In this document: piece by piece, positions 28,049-37,597 of the stretch
Layout: each line of letters opens with the position of its first letter
Numbering within the stretch: position 1 is the stretch's first letter
Assembly: GCF_000384655.1 (NCBI RefSeq)
Contig: NZ_ARQI01000109.1
Coordinates: forward strand, 1 to 47,288
DNA: 47,288 nucleotides
DNA from: Brachyspira innocens ATCC 29796
GTDB taxonomy: Bacteria > Spirochaetota > Brachyspiria > Brachyspirales > Brachyspiraceae
Reading direction: 5' to 3'
Translations under genes and position numbers: made by a program
Notes under the pieces: model-generated
What the model was told of the DNA's origin: nothing
The model's database searches: none
Seen by the model: the letters and a program-made list of their open reading frames with translations, nothing else

Positions 28049-29389
28049 ATGTTGAAATCATTAGCTAATATATTTAAGGTACAGGAATTAAGAAGCAGAA
28101 TATTATTCACTGTTATAGCTATTTTAGTTTATAGAATAGGAAGCCATATTCCTACACCTGGTATAGATCCTACAGCCCTTTTAGGCTTTTTATCCTCATC
28201 GCAAGGCGGTGCAGGACTTTTGACTATAATGGATTTATTTTCAGGCGGTGCTTTATTTAGATTTTCTATATTGGCACTTGGTATAATGCCTTATATTTCT
28301 GCTTCTATTATAATGCAGCTTCTTGGGGTAGTAATACCTGCACTCGAAAGAATGCAAAAAGAAGGTGAAAGCGGTCGTAAAAAGATAAATCAGTATGTTA
28401 GATATTTAACACTTGTTCTTTGTATAGTACAATCTGCAGCTATGGCTAGTTGGATACAGAGCATAAATGAAGGTGCTATGATATTTATGAACCCTGGTAT
28501 AGGATTTATATTATTAGTAGTTGTAACAGCTACTGCTGGTACCATGTTCTTAATGTGGCTAGGTGACCAAATTACAGAACGCGGCCTTGGTAACGGTATA
28601 TCTGTTATAATTTTTGCTGGTATTGTTGCTCGTATTCCTGCTGGTGTGTATGATGTTATACAGAAAAGAGAAAGTGAATATTTAAACTCTTTAGTTATAG
28701 TTCTTTTCTTCATAATTTTCGCAATAGTTATATTCTGTGTAGTTTATGAAGAAAGCGGACAGAGAAGAATACCTGTTCAGTATGCTAAACGTGTGGTTGG
28801 AAGAAAAGTATTCGGAGCTCAATCAACTCATATACCTTTCAAAATCAACCCATCTGGAGTTATACCTATAATATTCGCTTCTGCTTTAATGGCAATTCCA
28901 GCTCAGATAGCTAGTTTAACTAGAGGTGTTCAATGGAGATGGCTTGATGCTTTACTCAGATTCTTCTCTTATGGAAGCTGGGCATACATTATTCTCTATT
29001 GTCTTTTAGTTATAATGTTTGCCTATGTTTATACATCAGTACAGTTTAATCCAGATGATATAGCAGAGAATCTTAAAAAGTCTGGCGGTTTTATACCTGG
29101 TTACAGACCTGGTACGCAAACAGCAGAATATCTTAAGACAGTATTAAGCAGAATAACTATAGGCGGTTCAATATTCTTGGCAGCTATAGCAGTATTTCCA
29201 GACTTAATGTCTAAGATACCTATATTTGCTCCTTTCAGAGGTACAAATAATTCTCTTGTTTATTTGATGGGCGGAACATCAGTAATGATTAGTGTAAGTG
29301 TTGCCGTTGAGTTATTAAAGCAAATAGAATCCTATTTACAAATGCATAACTATGATGGCATATTGAAGAAATCTAAGGTTAGAAGGTAA
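28049..29389 (+). CDS. secY: preprotein translocase subunit SecY
   Basis: Channel of the Sec translocon in the inner membrane, 446 residues with ten expected membrane helices. The N-terminal [23 protein letters not shown], the plug region with [20 protein letters not shown], and [12 protein letters not shown]-like cytoplasmic loops followed by [14 protein letters not shown] are conserved. It follows rplO by 11 bp. The adk and map genes that often follow secY are absent; infA comes next. Confidence 0.97.
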   Translation: MLKSLANIFKVQELRSRILFTVIAILVYRIGSHIPTPGIDPTALLGFLSSSQGGAGLLTIMDLFSGGALFRFSILALGIMPYISASIIMQLLGVVIPALERMQKEGESGRKKINQYVRYLTLVLCIVQSAAMASWIQSINEGAMIFMNPGIGFILLVVVTATAGTMFLMWLGDQITERGLGNGISVIIFAGIVARIPAGVYDVIQKRESEYLNSLVIVLFFIIFAIVIFCVVYEESGQRRIPVQYAKRVVGRKVFGAQSTHIPFKINPSGVIPIIFASALMAIPAQIASLTRGVQWRWLDALLRFFSYGSWAYIILYCLLVIMFAYVYTSVQFNPDDIAENLKKSGGFIPGYRPGTQTAEYLKTVLSRITIGGSIFLAAIAVFPDLMSKIPIFAPFRGTNNSLVYLMGGTSVMISVSVAVELLKQIESYLQMHNYDGILKKSKVRR

Positions 29390-29394
29390 ACAAT

Positions 29395-29613
29395 ATGGCT
29401 GATAGAGAAACTATAGAAGTAGAGGGTACAGTTGTAGAGCCTCTTCCAAACGCTACTTTTAGAGTAGAGCTAGAGAATGGTCATAAGATATTGGCTCATA
29501 TATCAGGCAAGATGCGTATGAATTTTATCCGCATACTTCCAGGTGATAAAGTAACTATAGAAATGTCTCCCTATGATTTAACAAAGGGCAGAATAATTTA
29601 TCGTTATAAGTAA
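29395..29613 (+). CDS. infA: translation initiation factor IF-1
   Basis: A-site-binding initiation factor, 72 residues with an OB fold: [39 protein letters not shown] and [18 protein letters not shown]. It starts 5 bp after secY. Confidence 0.97.
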   Translation: MADRETIEVEGTVVEPLPNATFRVELENGHKILAHISGKMRMNFIRILPGDKVTIEMSPYDLTKGRIIYRYK

Positions 29614-29637
29614 TAAATTAATTGGAGATTAGTTACA

Positions 29638-29754
29638 ATGAAAGTAAAAAGTTCTATAAAAAAACGCTGTAATGACTGTCAGATAGTTAAAAGAAAAGGC
29701 GTAGTTAGAGTTATATGTAAGAAAAACCCAAGACATAAACAAAAACAGAAGTAA
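29638..29754 (+). CDS. rpmJ: 50S ribosomal protein L36, zinc-binding form
   Basis: A 38-residue 50S protein. Translation begins [20 protein letters not shown] and keeps the ligands Cys11, Cys14, Cys27 and His33. GGAG lies about 11 nt upstream. It sits between infA and rpsM, the usual place. Confidence 0.95.
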   Translation: MKVKSSIKKRCNDCQIVKRKGVVRVICKKNPRHKQKQK

Positions 29755-29776
29755 TTAATTTAAGGAGATAATTAAT

Positions 29777-30166
29777 ATGGCACGCTTAATGGGTGTTGAA
29801 ATTAGAAACAATAAAAGAATAGAAATAGCCCTTACTGATATATACGGTATAGGTCGCACTCTTGCTCATGTTATTTGTGATAAAGCTAATATAGATTATT
29901 CTATTAAAGCTAAAGATTTAACAGATGCACAAATTACAGCTTTAAGAGATGCTATAGAAGCCACTACTAAAGTAGAAGGTGATTTACGTACAGAGCTTTA
30001 CAATAATATAAAGCGTTTAAAAGATATTCACTCATATCGTGGAATGCGTCATATTAAAAGGCTTCCAGTACATGGTCAGCGTACACGTACTAATTCGCGT
30101 AATGCTAGAGGCGGCGGAGCTAGAAAAGCTATTGCTGGTAAGAAAAAAGCACCAGGTAAAAAATAA
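29777..30166 (+). CDS. rpsM: 30S ribosomal protein S13
   Basis: 30S head protein that contacts P-site tRNA and 50S bridges, 129 residues. ARLMGVEIRNNKRIEIALT, IYGIGRTLA, and the basic end SYRGMRHIKRLPVHGQRTRT are canonical. AAGGAG precedes the ATG. It begins the alpha block. Confidence 0.96.
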   Translation: MARLMGVEIRNNKRIEIALTDIYGIGRTLAHVICDKANIDYSIKAKDLTDAQITALRDAIEATTKVEGDLRTELYNNIKRLKDIHSYRGMRHIKRLPVHGQRTRTNSRNARGGGARKAIAGKKKAPGKK

Positions 30167-30182
30167 TTAATGGGGGAGAATA

Positions 30183-30593
30183 GTGGCTACTCAAAAAGGT
30201 AAAAAAACTCTAAAAGATAAAAAAATTAAAAAAGATAGAAAAGTTGAAGCTTTTGGTATAGTACATATAAAAGCTAGCTTTAATAATACAATAGTTACTA
30301 TAACAGATAGAAATGGAGACACTCTATCTTGGGCTAGTGCAGGTTTAGACGGAGATTATAAAAGCAGTAAAAAATCTACTCCTTTCGCTGCACAGGTTGC
30401 TAGTGAAAAAGCATCTAAAAAAGCTTATGAAATGGGTGTTAGAGAAGTAGAAGTTTATGTAAAAGGTCCTGGAATGGGAAGAGAAAGCTCTATCAGAGCC
30501 GTTGAAGCTTCAGGTCTTAAAGTTAAACTTATTAAGGACGTTACTCCAATGCCTCATAACGGCTGCCGTCCTAGAAAAAGAAGAAGAATATAA
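30183..30593 (+). CDS. rpsK: 30S ribosomal protein S11
   Basis: 30S platform protein, 136 residues. [33 protein letters not shown] and the C-terminal [18 protein letters not shown] are conserved. The start is GTG at 30183, after GGGGGAG. Confidence 0.96.
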   Translation: MATQKGKKTLKDKKIKKDRKVEAFGIVHIKASFNNTIVTITDRNGDTLSWASAGLDGDYKSSKKSTPFAAQVASEKASKKAYEMGVREVEVYVKGPGMGRESSIRAVEASGLKVKLIKDVTPMPHNGCRPRKRRRI

Positions 30594-30632
30594 TATTTGT
30601 ATTTAAGTTGTATTAAATAGGAGATAAATAAT

Positions 30633-31259
30633 ATGGCAAGATATAGAGATGCTAGTTGTAGATTATGTCGCCGTGAAAAAATGAAACTTATGTTGAAAGG
30701 CGAAAGATGTCTTACTGCTAAATGTGCTATAACAAAAAAGAGAGAAGTACCAGGTCCTGTTAACCGTAAAATGAAACAGTTGTCAGAATATGGTATTCAG
30801 ATGAGAGAAAAACAAAAAGTTAAACGTATTTACGGCGTTTTAGAAAAACAATTTAGAAATTATTATCATGAAGCTATACGTGTGGCTGGTGTATCTGGTG
30901 AAAACTTACTTAGATTATTAGAATTACGTTTAGATAATGTTGTTTACAGACTTGGTTTTGCTAAAAGCAGAAATCAGGCTAGACAATTCGTAGCTCATGG
31001 TTTTATATCAGTTAATGGTAAAAAAATGTCAATTCCTTCATACAGTACAAAAGTTGGAGATAAAATTTCTTTTACTGAAAACGGTAATGCTGTAGGTGAA
31101 GTTAAAACTATAGCAGAAGGTTTAAAAAGTGAATATGTTCCAGCATGGTTAAGTTTAGATCTTTCTTCTAAAACAGGAGAAATAGTTACTTTGCCTATAA
31201 GAGATCATATAGAGTATCCTATCAATGAACAGCTCATCATTGAGTACTATTCTAAGTAA
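30633..31259 (+). CDS. rpsD: 30S ribosomal protein S4, zinc-binding form
   Basis: 30S assembly protein, 208 residues. Cys9, Cys12, Cys26 and Cys31 form an N-terminal zinc site. The S4 RNA-binding domain reads LELRLDNVVYRLGFAKSRNQ and ARQFVAHGFISVNGKK. In E. coli S4 represses this block. AGGAG precedes the ATG. Confidence 0.96.
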   Translation: MARYRDASCRLCRREKMKLMLKGERCLTAKCAITKKREVPGPVNRKMKQLSEYGIQMREKQKVKRIYGVLEKQFRNYYHEAIRVAGVSGENLLRLLELRLDNVVYRLGFAKSRNQARQFVAHGFISVNGKKMSIPSYSTKVGDKISFTENGNAVGEVKTIAEGLKSEYVPAWLSLDLSSKTGEIVTLPIRDHIEYPINEQLIIEYYSK

Positions 31260-31289
31260 TGGAACTCTTTTATAAGGGGTATTATAAGA

Positions 31290-32258
31290 ATGGCATTAAA
31301 AGAAATATTAGAATCTATTAAACATCCTCATAGGGTTACTTTTGAGAAGAAAGATTTAACTCCTACTTACGGCAAATTTATTGCTCAGCCTTTTGAAAGA
31401 GGATATGCGGTTACTGTTGGTAATGCTTTAAGAAGAGTATTATTATCTTCTATACCTGGTTATGCTATCACTGCTATAAAAATAGATGGTGTAAGCAATG
31501 AATTTGAGAATGTACCCGGCATGAAAGAAGACACTATAGTGATGATTATGCATCTTAAAAATGTTGTAGTTTCGCTTCCAGATCGTTTGGAAACAAAAAC
31601 TATTCATATGAAAAAAGATGGCCCTTGTACTATTACTGCTGCAGATTTGGTGGCTAATGACAATGAGGCTCAGGTTCATAATCCTGATTACTATATTGCT
31701 ACTATTGCAGAAGGTTATACCTTTGAAATGGATATTCAGATTGAAGGCGGATACAGTTATGTACCTGCTGATGATGAATTGAGAGAAGATATTAATGCTA
31801 TAGTTATCGATGCTATATACTCGCCTATTGTCAGCGTTAAATATAATGTTGACCCTATAAGAGTAGGTCAGCGTATAGATTACGGAAAACTTACTCTTGA
31901 AATAGAAACTAAAGGTAATATAGCTCCAGAAAAAGCTCTTTCACAAGCTGCTAAAATCTTAAGAGATAATTTAAAACATTTTATGGATCCTGAAGAGGCT
32001 AATGGTGATGATGAAAAAATAGAAGAAACCCCTAAAGATTCTGTTCTTGATTCTCTTAAGGGAAAACATATTGAAGAAGTGGAATTCTCTGTTAGAACAG
32101 CTAATTTCTTGATGTCTTCCGATCTTAAAACTTTGGATAAGGTTGCTGTAAAAAGTGAATCTGATTTGTTAAGACTTATGGGTTCTAATGAAATGATCAT
32201 TGAAGAAATTAAAGAAAAACTTGCAGAGTATGGTGCTCATCTTGGTATGAGAGGTTAA
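31290..32258 (+). CDS. rpoA: RNA polymerase subunit alpha with altered C-terminal domain
   Basis: Assembly platform and upstream-DNA contact of RNA polymerase, 322 residues. The N-terminal dimerisation domain is normal (FERGYAVTVGNALRRVLLSS, VPGMKEDT). In the C-terminal domain the first DNA-contact set is partly kept (SVR with Arg269 for E. coli Arg265, Asn272 for Asn268), but Cys269 is Phe273. The loop that reads LGKKS in E. coli is SNEMI here (299-303), so the equivalents of Gly296, Lys298 and Ser299 are Asn, Met and Ile. The end GAHLGMRG is standard. Recognition of UP elements or activators may differ. Confidence 0.97.
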   Translation: MALKEILESIKHPHRVTFEKKDLTPTYGKFIAQPFERGYAVTVGNALRRVLLSSIPGYAITAIKIDGVSNEFENVPGMKEDTIVMIMHLKNVVVSLPDRLETKTIHMKKDGPCTITAADLVANDNEAQVHNPDYYIATIAEGYTFEMDIQIEGGYSYVPADDELREDINAIVIDAIYSPIVSVKYNVDPIRVGQRIDYGKLTLEIETKGNIAPEKALSQAAKILRDNLKHFMDPEEANGDDEKIEETPKDSVLDSLKGKHIEEVEFSVRTANFLMSSDLKTLDKVAVKSESDLLRLMGSNEMIIEEIKEKLAEYGAHLGMRG

Positions 32259-32291
32259 TATAAAAGGTAATAAACTTTTAAGGATAGTAAA

Positions 32292-32678
32292 ATGAGACAT
32301 AGAGTTACAGTAAAAAAATTTAATAGAACAAGTGCACATAAAAAAGCTATGCTTTCTAACATGCTTACTTCTCTATTGAAATATGAAAAAATAGAAACTA
32401 CTAAAGAAAAAGGCAGAGCTATAAAACAATTGGCTGATAAAATTATATATAAAGCTAAAGTTGATAATGTTCACAATAGAAGAATGGCTGCTAAGTATGT
32501 TAAAGATGAGACTATACTTACTAAACTTTTTAAAGATATAGCTCCTAGATATGCTGATAAAAACGGCGGTTATGTAAGAAAAATTTTGTCATATAAAAGA
32601 TTCGGTGATGCTGCAGATATGTGTGTAGTTATGCTTTGTGAATCTGATAGCTCTTCTGTTAAAACTGAAAATAAATAA
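32292..32678 (+). CDS. rplQ: 50S ribosomal protein L17
   Basis: 50S tunnel-exit protein, 128 residues. MRHRVTVKKFNRTSAHKKAM, LLKYEKIETTKEKGRAIK and YVRKILSYKRFGDAADM are conserved. It is the last ribosomal gene of the cluster. AAGGA lies 7 nt before the ATG. Confidence 0.96.
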   Translation: MRHRVTVKKFNRTSAHKKAMLSNMLTSLLKYEKIETTKEKGRAIKQLADKIIYKAKVDNVHNRRMAAKYVKDETILTKLFKDIAPRYADKNGGYVRKILSYKRFGDAADMCVVMLCESDSSSVKTENK

Positions 32679-32752
32679 TTAAATAAAAATAAACAAATCG
32701 GTTTATAAATCTTAATATAAGCAAATTTTATATAAATAATATCTATAGTTTT

Positions 32753-32776
32753 GTTATAGCGAATACTCGCTATAAC
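32753..32776 (+). terminator. hairpin between rplQ and rho
   Basis: GTTATAGCGA (32753-32762) and TCGCTATAAC (32767-32776) make a perfect 10-bp stem with a 4-nt loop. Only three T follow, so it may terminate weakly or act as a leader element for rho, whose ATG is 32 bp further on. Confidence 0.5.
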
Positions 32777-32808
32777 TTTACGTAGATGTTGTTTATGGAG
32801 GAATTATT

Positions 32809-34299
32809 ATGCCTTTCCAAAAAAAACGTGTAAAAGTATCTAATGAAAATGAAGAAATGGAAACTCCTGTTTCACAGCCTAAAAAAGTTGTTAGAAAAAA
32901 AGTGGTTAAACAAGTTGAAACTGCACAAGATAATAATGATACAGTTTCAAAAGATGAACAAGATATTAATATTAATGAAAATTATAATAATGATATAAGT
33001 AATGAAAAAGTGAATAAACCTGTTGAGGATATTCACATTAGTAAATTAAGCTGTTTAACTTTTGAGGAACTTTTAGAATTTGCTGAAGGCTATGGTATAA
33101 AAAAGGATACTTCTAATAATATCAGACGTCAAGAACTTATGCAGGCTATAGTTAGAGCTCAGCATGCTATGGAAGGTAAAATAATTGCTGAGGGTACTTT
33201 AGAAACTTTGCAAGACGGTTTTGGTTTTTTAAGGTCTCAAAATAGTAATTATTTGGTTGGTCCAGACGATATATATATTTCGCCTGCTCAAATTAGACTT
33301 TTCGGTCTTAGAACTGGAGATATTATTACAGGTGAGGTAAGACCGCCTAAAGATAATGCTGGAGAGAAATTTTTTGCTTTGCTTAAAATTTTAACTGTTA
33401 ATGGGGAAGAACCTAATAATCTTTATAAAAGACCGCATTTTGATAAATTAACTCCGATTTTTCCTAATGAACGCATAGACTTGGAGTTTGCACCAAATAA
33501 AATATCTACACGTATTATTAATCTTGTTTCTCCTATAGGTAAAGGTCAAAGAGGTTTAATCGTAGCACCTCCTAAAGCTGGTAAAACTATGATGCTTCAG
33601 GAAATCGCTAATGCTATATGCAGAAATTATCCAGACATCAAACTTTTTATACTTCTTATAGATGAACGTCCTGAAGAAGTTACCGATATGAAAAGACAAG
33701 TTCCAGAGGCTGAGGTTATTGCTTCTACATTTGATGAAACCCCAGATAAACATTGTCAAGTTTCTGAAATGGTGCTTGAGAAAGCTAAACGTTTGGTAGA
33801 AAATAAACATGATGTTGTTATAATACTTGACTCTATTACAAGACTTTCAAGGGCTTATAACTTAGTTGTACCTGCAAGCGGTAAGGTTTTAACAGGAGGT
33901 GTTGACTCTAATGCTCTTCATAAACCAAAAAGATTCTTTGGTGCTGCTAGAAATATCGAAGAGGGAGGATCCCTTACTATAATCGCTTCTGCTTTGGTGG
34001 ATACTGGAAGTAAAATGGACGATTATATATACGAAGAGTTCAAAGGTACTGGTAATATGGAGCTTCATTTGGATAGAAAACTTGCAAATAGAAGACTGTT
34101 CCCTGCTATTGATATTGATTCTTCTTCTACTAGAAGAGAGGATTTACTTCTTACTGAAGAAGAGAAAAATAAGATGTGGGCTTTAAGAAAATATATGCAG
34201 TCTCAGGGTATAGATGAGGATCAGTTAATAGAAACTGTTATTGATAAAATGAATTCAACTAAAGATAATGCTGAGTTTTTAAAATTATTAAATTCATAA
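32809..34299 (+). CDS. rho: transcription termination factor Rho
   Basis: Hexameric RNA helicase that ends transcription, 496 residues against 419 in E. coli. The first 75 or so residues form a Lys/Asn/Asp/Glu-rich extension, likely disordered. Then come the Rho_N helices ([13 protein letters not shown]), the primary RNA-binding cold-shock-like domain ([31 protein letters not shown]), Walker A PPKAGKT (254-260), [12 protein letters not shown], the Q/R-loop region ending in [19 protein letters not shown], and STRRE. GGAGG precedes the ATG. It lies on the same strand 130 bp after rplQ, across a hairpin. Confidence 0.96.
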   Translation: MPFQKKRVKVSNENEEMETPVSQPKKVVRKKVVKQVETAQDNNDTVSKDEQDININENYNNDISNEKVNKPVEDIHISKLSCLTFEELLEFAEGYGIKKDTSNNIRRQELMQAIVRAQHAMEGKIIAEGTLETLQDGFGFLRSQNSNYLVGPDDIYISPAQIRLFGLRTGDIITGEVRPPKDNAGEKFFALLKILTVNGEEPNNLYKRPHFDKLTPIFPNERIDLEFAPNKISTRIINLVSPIGKGQRGLIVAPPKAGKTMMLQEIANAICRNYPDIKLFILLIDERPEEVTDMKRQVPEAEVIASTFDETPDKHCQVSEMVLEKAKRLVENKHDVVIILDSITRLSRAYNLVVPASGKVLTGGVDSNALHKPKRFFGAARNIEEGGSLTIIASALVDTGSKMDDYIYEEFKGTGNMELHLDRKLANRRLFPAIDIDSSSTRREDLLLTEEEKNKMWALRKYMQSQGIDEDQLIETVIDKMNSTKDNAEFLKLLNS

Positions 34300-34323
34300 T
34301 ATTATTATTTTAGGATTCATTAT

Positions 34324-34920
34324 ATGTCAAAAAAATCTGAAGAAGAAGATAGAAAACTGTTTTTATTTTTTTTAGAACATGGATATTTTCCTGATGATTT
34401 TGATTATAAAAAAAATAATGAATACATAAAAAAAGAAAATATATATAAAAAAAATAAAGAAATTTATAAAAATAATAATAAAGAATTAGAAGAAAATAAT
34501 TTTTTAAAAGAAGAATTAGCTTATACAAAAGAAGATGAAGAAATGTTTTTAAGTGCAATTGAGAATCTCGATTGCACTAATCATTCTAAAAAATCTATTT
34601 ATGAAAGAAAGATTAATACCAAATTCAAACCTAATATAAAAAATGCCGTTCCAAAAGACAGACTAGATTTACATGGACTTACTAGCGACAGAGCTTTGAT
34701 AGAAGTCAAGCATTTTATTTATGAATGTAAGAAAAATAAGATAAGCCCTATTCTTATAATACATGGAAAAGGTTTCGGAAGTGAAAATAGGATACCAGTA
34801 TTAAAAAATTTAGTTGAGTATTATTTAGCAACAGAAGGAAAGAATCATATAAAATATTTTTCTGATGCTCCAATAAATCTTGGAGGAAGCGGTGCTAAGA
34901 TAATTTATTTGGATATATAG
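34324..34920 (+). CDS. Smr-domain protein
   Basis: Predicted Smr-family nuclease-like protein, 198 residues. The C-terminal half has the family motifs DLHG (with His117) and HGKG (147-150), ending GGSGAKIIYLDI. Stand-alone Smr proteins act on DNA or RNA, and one bacterial group acts on stalled ribosomes. The N-terminal half (about 1-105) is highly charged, very rich in Lys, Asn, Glu and Tyr, and encoded by DNA with several A7-A8 runs; it has no recognised fold. It lies 25 bp after rho, with AGGA upstream, and may be cotranscribed with it. The biochemical target is not evident. Confidence 0.8.
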   Translation: MSKKSEEEDRKLFLFFLEHGYFPDDFDYKKNNEYIKKENIYKKNKEIYKNNNKELEENNFLKEELAYTKEDEEMFLSAIENLDCTNHSKKSIYERKINTKFKPNIKNAVPKDRLDLHGLTSDRALIEVKHFIYECKKNKISPILIIHGKGFGSENRIPVLKNLVEYYLATEGKNHIKYFSDAPINLGGSGAKIIYLDI

Positions 34921-35063
34921 ATTTTAAATAATTATGAGTTTATGATATCTTAAATTTTTTAAAAATAAAGTTATATTTTACTCTTAATATATAGAGTTAC
35001 TGCCAGCAATCATAATAAAATTAGTTTAGAAACAATTATATTGAAAAATATTAAAACCAAAAA

Positions 35064-35792
35064 CTATTTATGCAATACTTTATACAAGAAATCTTTGACT
35101 CTTTCATGTTTAGGATTAGAGAAAAACTCATTAGGCTCTTCATCTTCTAGTATTTTTCCGTCATTCATAAAAAGTATTCTAGTAGCAACATTTTTGGCAA
35201 ATCCCATTTCATGAGTAACTATAAGCATAGTCATACCTTCTCTTGCAAGCTCAACCATAACGTCCAAAACTTCTTTAATCATTTCTGGGTCTAATGCTGA
35301 TGTAGGTTCATCAAAAAGCATAATGTCTGGCTCCATTGCTAATGCTCTTGCTATAGCTATTCTTTGTTTTTGTCCGCCAGAAAGTTTATTAGGATAAACA
35401 TCTTTTTTATCTACTAATCCTACCTTTTTTAATAATTCAATAGCTTTTTTTTCGGCATTCTCTTTTGAAATCTTTTTTACTTTCATAGGAGCTAAAGTAA
35501 TATTGCTCATAACTGTTTTATGAGGAAACAAATTAAAATGCTGAAATACCATTCCTAATTCCTGACGCATAAGGTTAATATCAGTATCTTTGTCCATAAT
35601 ATTTTTGCCGTTTATAACAATGTCGCCTTCTGAAGGCTCTTCAAGACGATTAATGCATCTTAAGAATGTTGATTTACCGCTTCCAGAAGGTCCTATTATG
35701 GCAATGATTTCCCCTTTTTTAACATCTACATCTATACCTTTAAGAACTTCCAGTTTACCGAATTTTTTATGTAAATTTCTTATCTTAATCAC
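35064..35792 (-). CDS. polar amino-acid ABC transporter ATP-binding protein
   Basis: ATPase of the GlnQ/HisP type, 242 residues. Walker A is GPSGSGKST, the signature [14 protein letters not shown], Walker [16 protein letters not shown], and the H-loop VTHEMGFA. The wording [14 protein letters not shown] is typical of amino-acid importers. Its start overlaps the permease gene by 8 bp, so they are coupled. It is the last gene of a three-gene operon. Confidence 0.93.
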   Translation of the reverse strand: MIKIRNLHKKFGKLEVLKGIDVDVKKGEIIAIIGPSGSGKSTFLRCINRLEEPSEGDIVINGKNIMDKDTDINLMRQELGMVFQHFNLFPHKTVMSNITLAPMKVKKISKENAEKKAIELLKKVGLVDKKDVYPNKLSGGQKQRIAIARALAMEPDIMLFDEPTSALDPEMIKEVLDVMVELAREGMTMLIVTHEMGFAKNVATRILFMNDGKILEDEEPNEFFSNPKHERVKDFLYKVLHK

Positions 35793-36498
35793 TTTCTCTT
35801 AAACCCTCCTCAACTTTTCTCATAAACATAGCAAATATTGAAGTTAGTATAAAATATATTATTCCTACAGCAATTAAAGGTTCAACTCCTCTATAGGTTT
35901 GGCTTGTAATAATATTGGCAGATCTAAGAAGGTCAACTCCTCCTATAAATCCTACAACAGAAGTTTCTTTAAGAAGTGCTATAAACTCGCTTACAAGTGG
36001 AGGAAGTATTTTTTTGATGGCCTGAGGTATTATAATTTCTTTCATAGAAAGCGAATAATTCATACCTAAAGCTCTCGCTGCTTCCATCTGTCCTTTATCC
36101 AAACTCTGTATACCAGCTCTTATAATCTCAGCAACATAAGCTCCAGAATTAATACCGAAAGCAATGGCCGCTATAATAAGTATAGGAGTATCTCTTAAAC
36201 TATCAACAAATACCACATTAGCCCATATCATAAGCTGTACAACAACTGGTGTTCCTCTTAAAATATTAACGTATAAAAATGCTATTTTTGAGAGAGGATT
36301 AAACTTGCTTAATTTTTTTGAGTTTTTGAATGGATAAAATTCTGAAAGCTGAAGCAAAGCTATAAAAATACCTAATATAATACCTATAACAGTAGCAAGG
36401 GCAGTTGTTCCTACAGAAAATATTAATCCCTTTAGAATATAGATATATCTGCCATTGGATATGAATATTACTTTAAGAAGTTCCAAATATTCAAGCAT
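35785..36498 (-). CDS. polar amino-acid ABC transporter permease
   Basis: Inner-membrane permease of the HisM/GlnP family, 237 residues with about five membrane segments. The EAA loop reads [20 protein letters not shown]. The first helix region [20 protein letters not shown] and the segment [13 protein letters not shown] are typical. With a single permease gene present, the channel would be a homodimer. It sits between the binding-protein and ATPase genes. Confidence 0.92.
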   Translation of the reverse strand: MLEYLELLKVIFISNGRYIYILKGLIFSVGTTALATVIGIILGIFIALLQLSEFYPFKNSKKLSKFNPLSKIAFLYVNILRGTPVVVQLMIWANVVFVDSLRDTPILIIAAIAFGINSGAYVAEIIRAGIQSLDKGQMEAARALGMNYSLSMKEIIIPQAIKKILPPLVSEFIALLKETSVVGFIGGVDLLRSANIITSQTYRGVEPLIAVGIIYFILTSIFAMFMRKVEEGLRESD

Positions 36499-36524
36499 AT
36501 ATGTAAACCTTTATAGAAAATATA

Positions 36525-36597
36525 TCTTCTCTTTAAGTTTTTCAGGTATGTATATTTTATTTATATTATTAAAATTAATTAAAAAATAAAGAGAAGA
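36525..36597. repeat. inverted repeat between binding-protein and permease genes
   Basis: TCTTCTCTTTA (36525-36535) is the exact complement of TAAAGAGAAGA (36587-36597), with 51 nt between. It lies in the 119-bp gap just 3' of the binding-protein gene, the same relative place as the inverted repeat in the other ABC operon. Confidence 0.7.
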
Positions 36598-36617
36598 CAT
36601 ATTACTTTTAATTATAA

Positions 36618-37361
36618 TTAATTTTCAAAATACTTACTTAGTAAAGTTTCATAAGTTCCATTTTCATTAATAGTTTTTAGAGCATCATTTACTTTAGTAA
36701 GAAGTTCCGTATCATCTTTTCTCATAGCTATAGAATACTCTTCAGTAGCAGAATCAGTTTCTATTAATTTTAATTCTTTATTTTGAGCAACATAATTTTT
36801 AGCAGGTTCATAATCTAAAACTACAGCATCAACTTTTTGTGATTTTAAAGCCAATATGGTTTCAGAAGTAGCATTGAATTTTTGAACTTCTACATTAGTC
36901 ATTTCACTAACCAAAATATCTCCAGTATATCCTAATACAACACCAACTTTTTTTCCTGCAAAATTATCAAAAGTTGTTATATCAGTATTATTTGAAAGTA
37001 CAACTATAGACTGTTTAGAATTATAATAAGGTTCAGAGAAATTAACAAACTGTTTTCTTTCTTCTGTTGCAGTCATACCAGCTATTATAAGATCTATTTT
37101 TTTAGCTTCTAAAGCTGGAAGAAGTCCGTCAAACTGCATATCTACAACTTCAATTTCAGCTCCTATTAATTTAGCAATTTCATTTATCAAATCTATATCA
37201 AAACCAACAATATTATCACCTTCTCTGTATTCAAAAGGTTCAAATTCGGCATTTGTACCTACATAGAGTTTATTTTTGTCTTCTTTTTTCTGACAGCCTA
37301 TAAATACGGTTAGAATAATAGATAAGGCTATAATTATTTTAAAAATATTATTTTTAAGCAT
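36618..37361 (-). CDS. polar amino-acid ABC transporter substrate-binding lipoprotein
   Basis: Solute-binding protein family 3, 247 residues. The signal ends VFIGC (Cys23), making it a lipoprotein. The family pattern is clear: LYVGTNAEFEPFEYREGDNI, GFDIDLINEIAKLIGAEIEV, DLIIAGMTATEERKQFVNFS, and the late GKKVGVVLGYTGD. AGGAG lies 6 nt before the ATG behind a good promoter. First gene of the operon. Which amino acid it binds cannot be read from the sequence. Confidence 0.93.
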   Translation of the reverse strand: MLKNNIFKIIIALSIILTVFIGCQKKEDKNKLYVGTNAEFEPFEYREGDNIVGFDIDLINEIAKLIGAEIEVVDMQFDGLLPALEAKKIDLIIAGMTATEERKQFVNFSEPYYNSKQSIVVLSNNTDITTFDNFAGKKVGVVLGYTGDILVSEMTNVEVQKFNATSETILALKSQKVDAVVLDYEPAKNYVAQNKELKLIETDSATEEYSIAMRKDDTELLTKVNDALKTINENGTYETLLSKYFEN

Positions 37362-37409
37362 AAAGTTCTCCTGTATTATTATAATTTTAATTAATTTTTT
37401 ACATTAAAA

Positions 37410-37438
37410 ATACTACATGTAAAATTTTTTTATTGCAA
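37410..37438 (-). promoter_or_regulatory. promoter of the amino-acid ABC operon
   Basis: On the minus strand, TTGCAA (37438-37433) and TAGTAT (37415-37410) are 17 bp apart, about 50 bp upstream of the ATG at 37361. Confidence 0.65.
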
Positions 37439-37538
37439 ATAATTTTATATAAATAATAGAAAAAAGTCAAGGTGAAAATAAAAATACTGATTACAAAATG
37501 TATTATTAACTGTTTAAGAGTATATAAATAAAATAAAT

Positions 37539-37567
37539 TTGTATAAAAAAACTATATAGTATATAAT
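37539..37567 (+). promoter_or_regulatory. promoter of the lemA-like gene
   Basis: TTGTAT (37539-37544) and TATAAT (37562-37567) are 17 bp apart, 30 bp before the ATG. It is divergent from the amino-acid ABC promoter in the same 236-bp gap. Confidence 0.7.
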
Positions 37568-37597
37568 TCTAGCAATTTATAAAAAATAGGAGTATTA

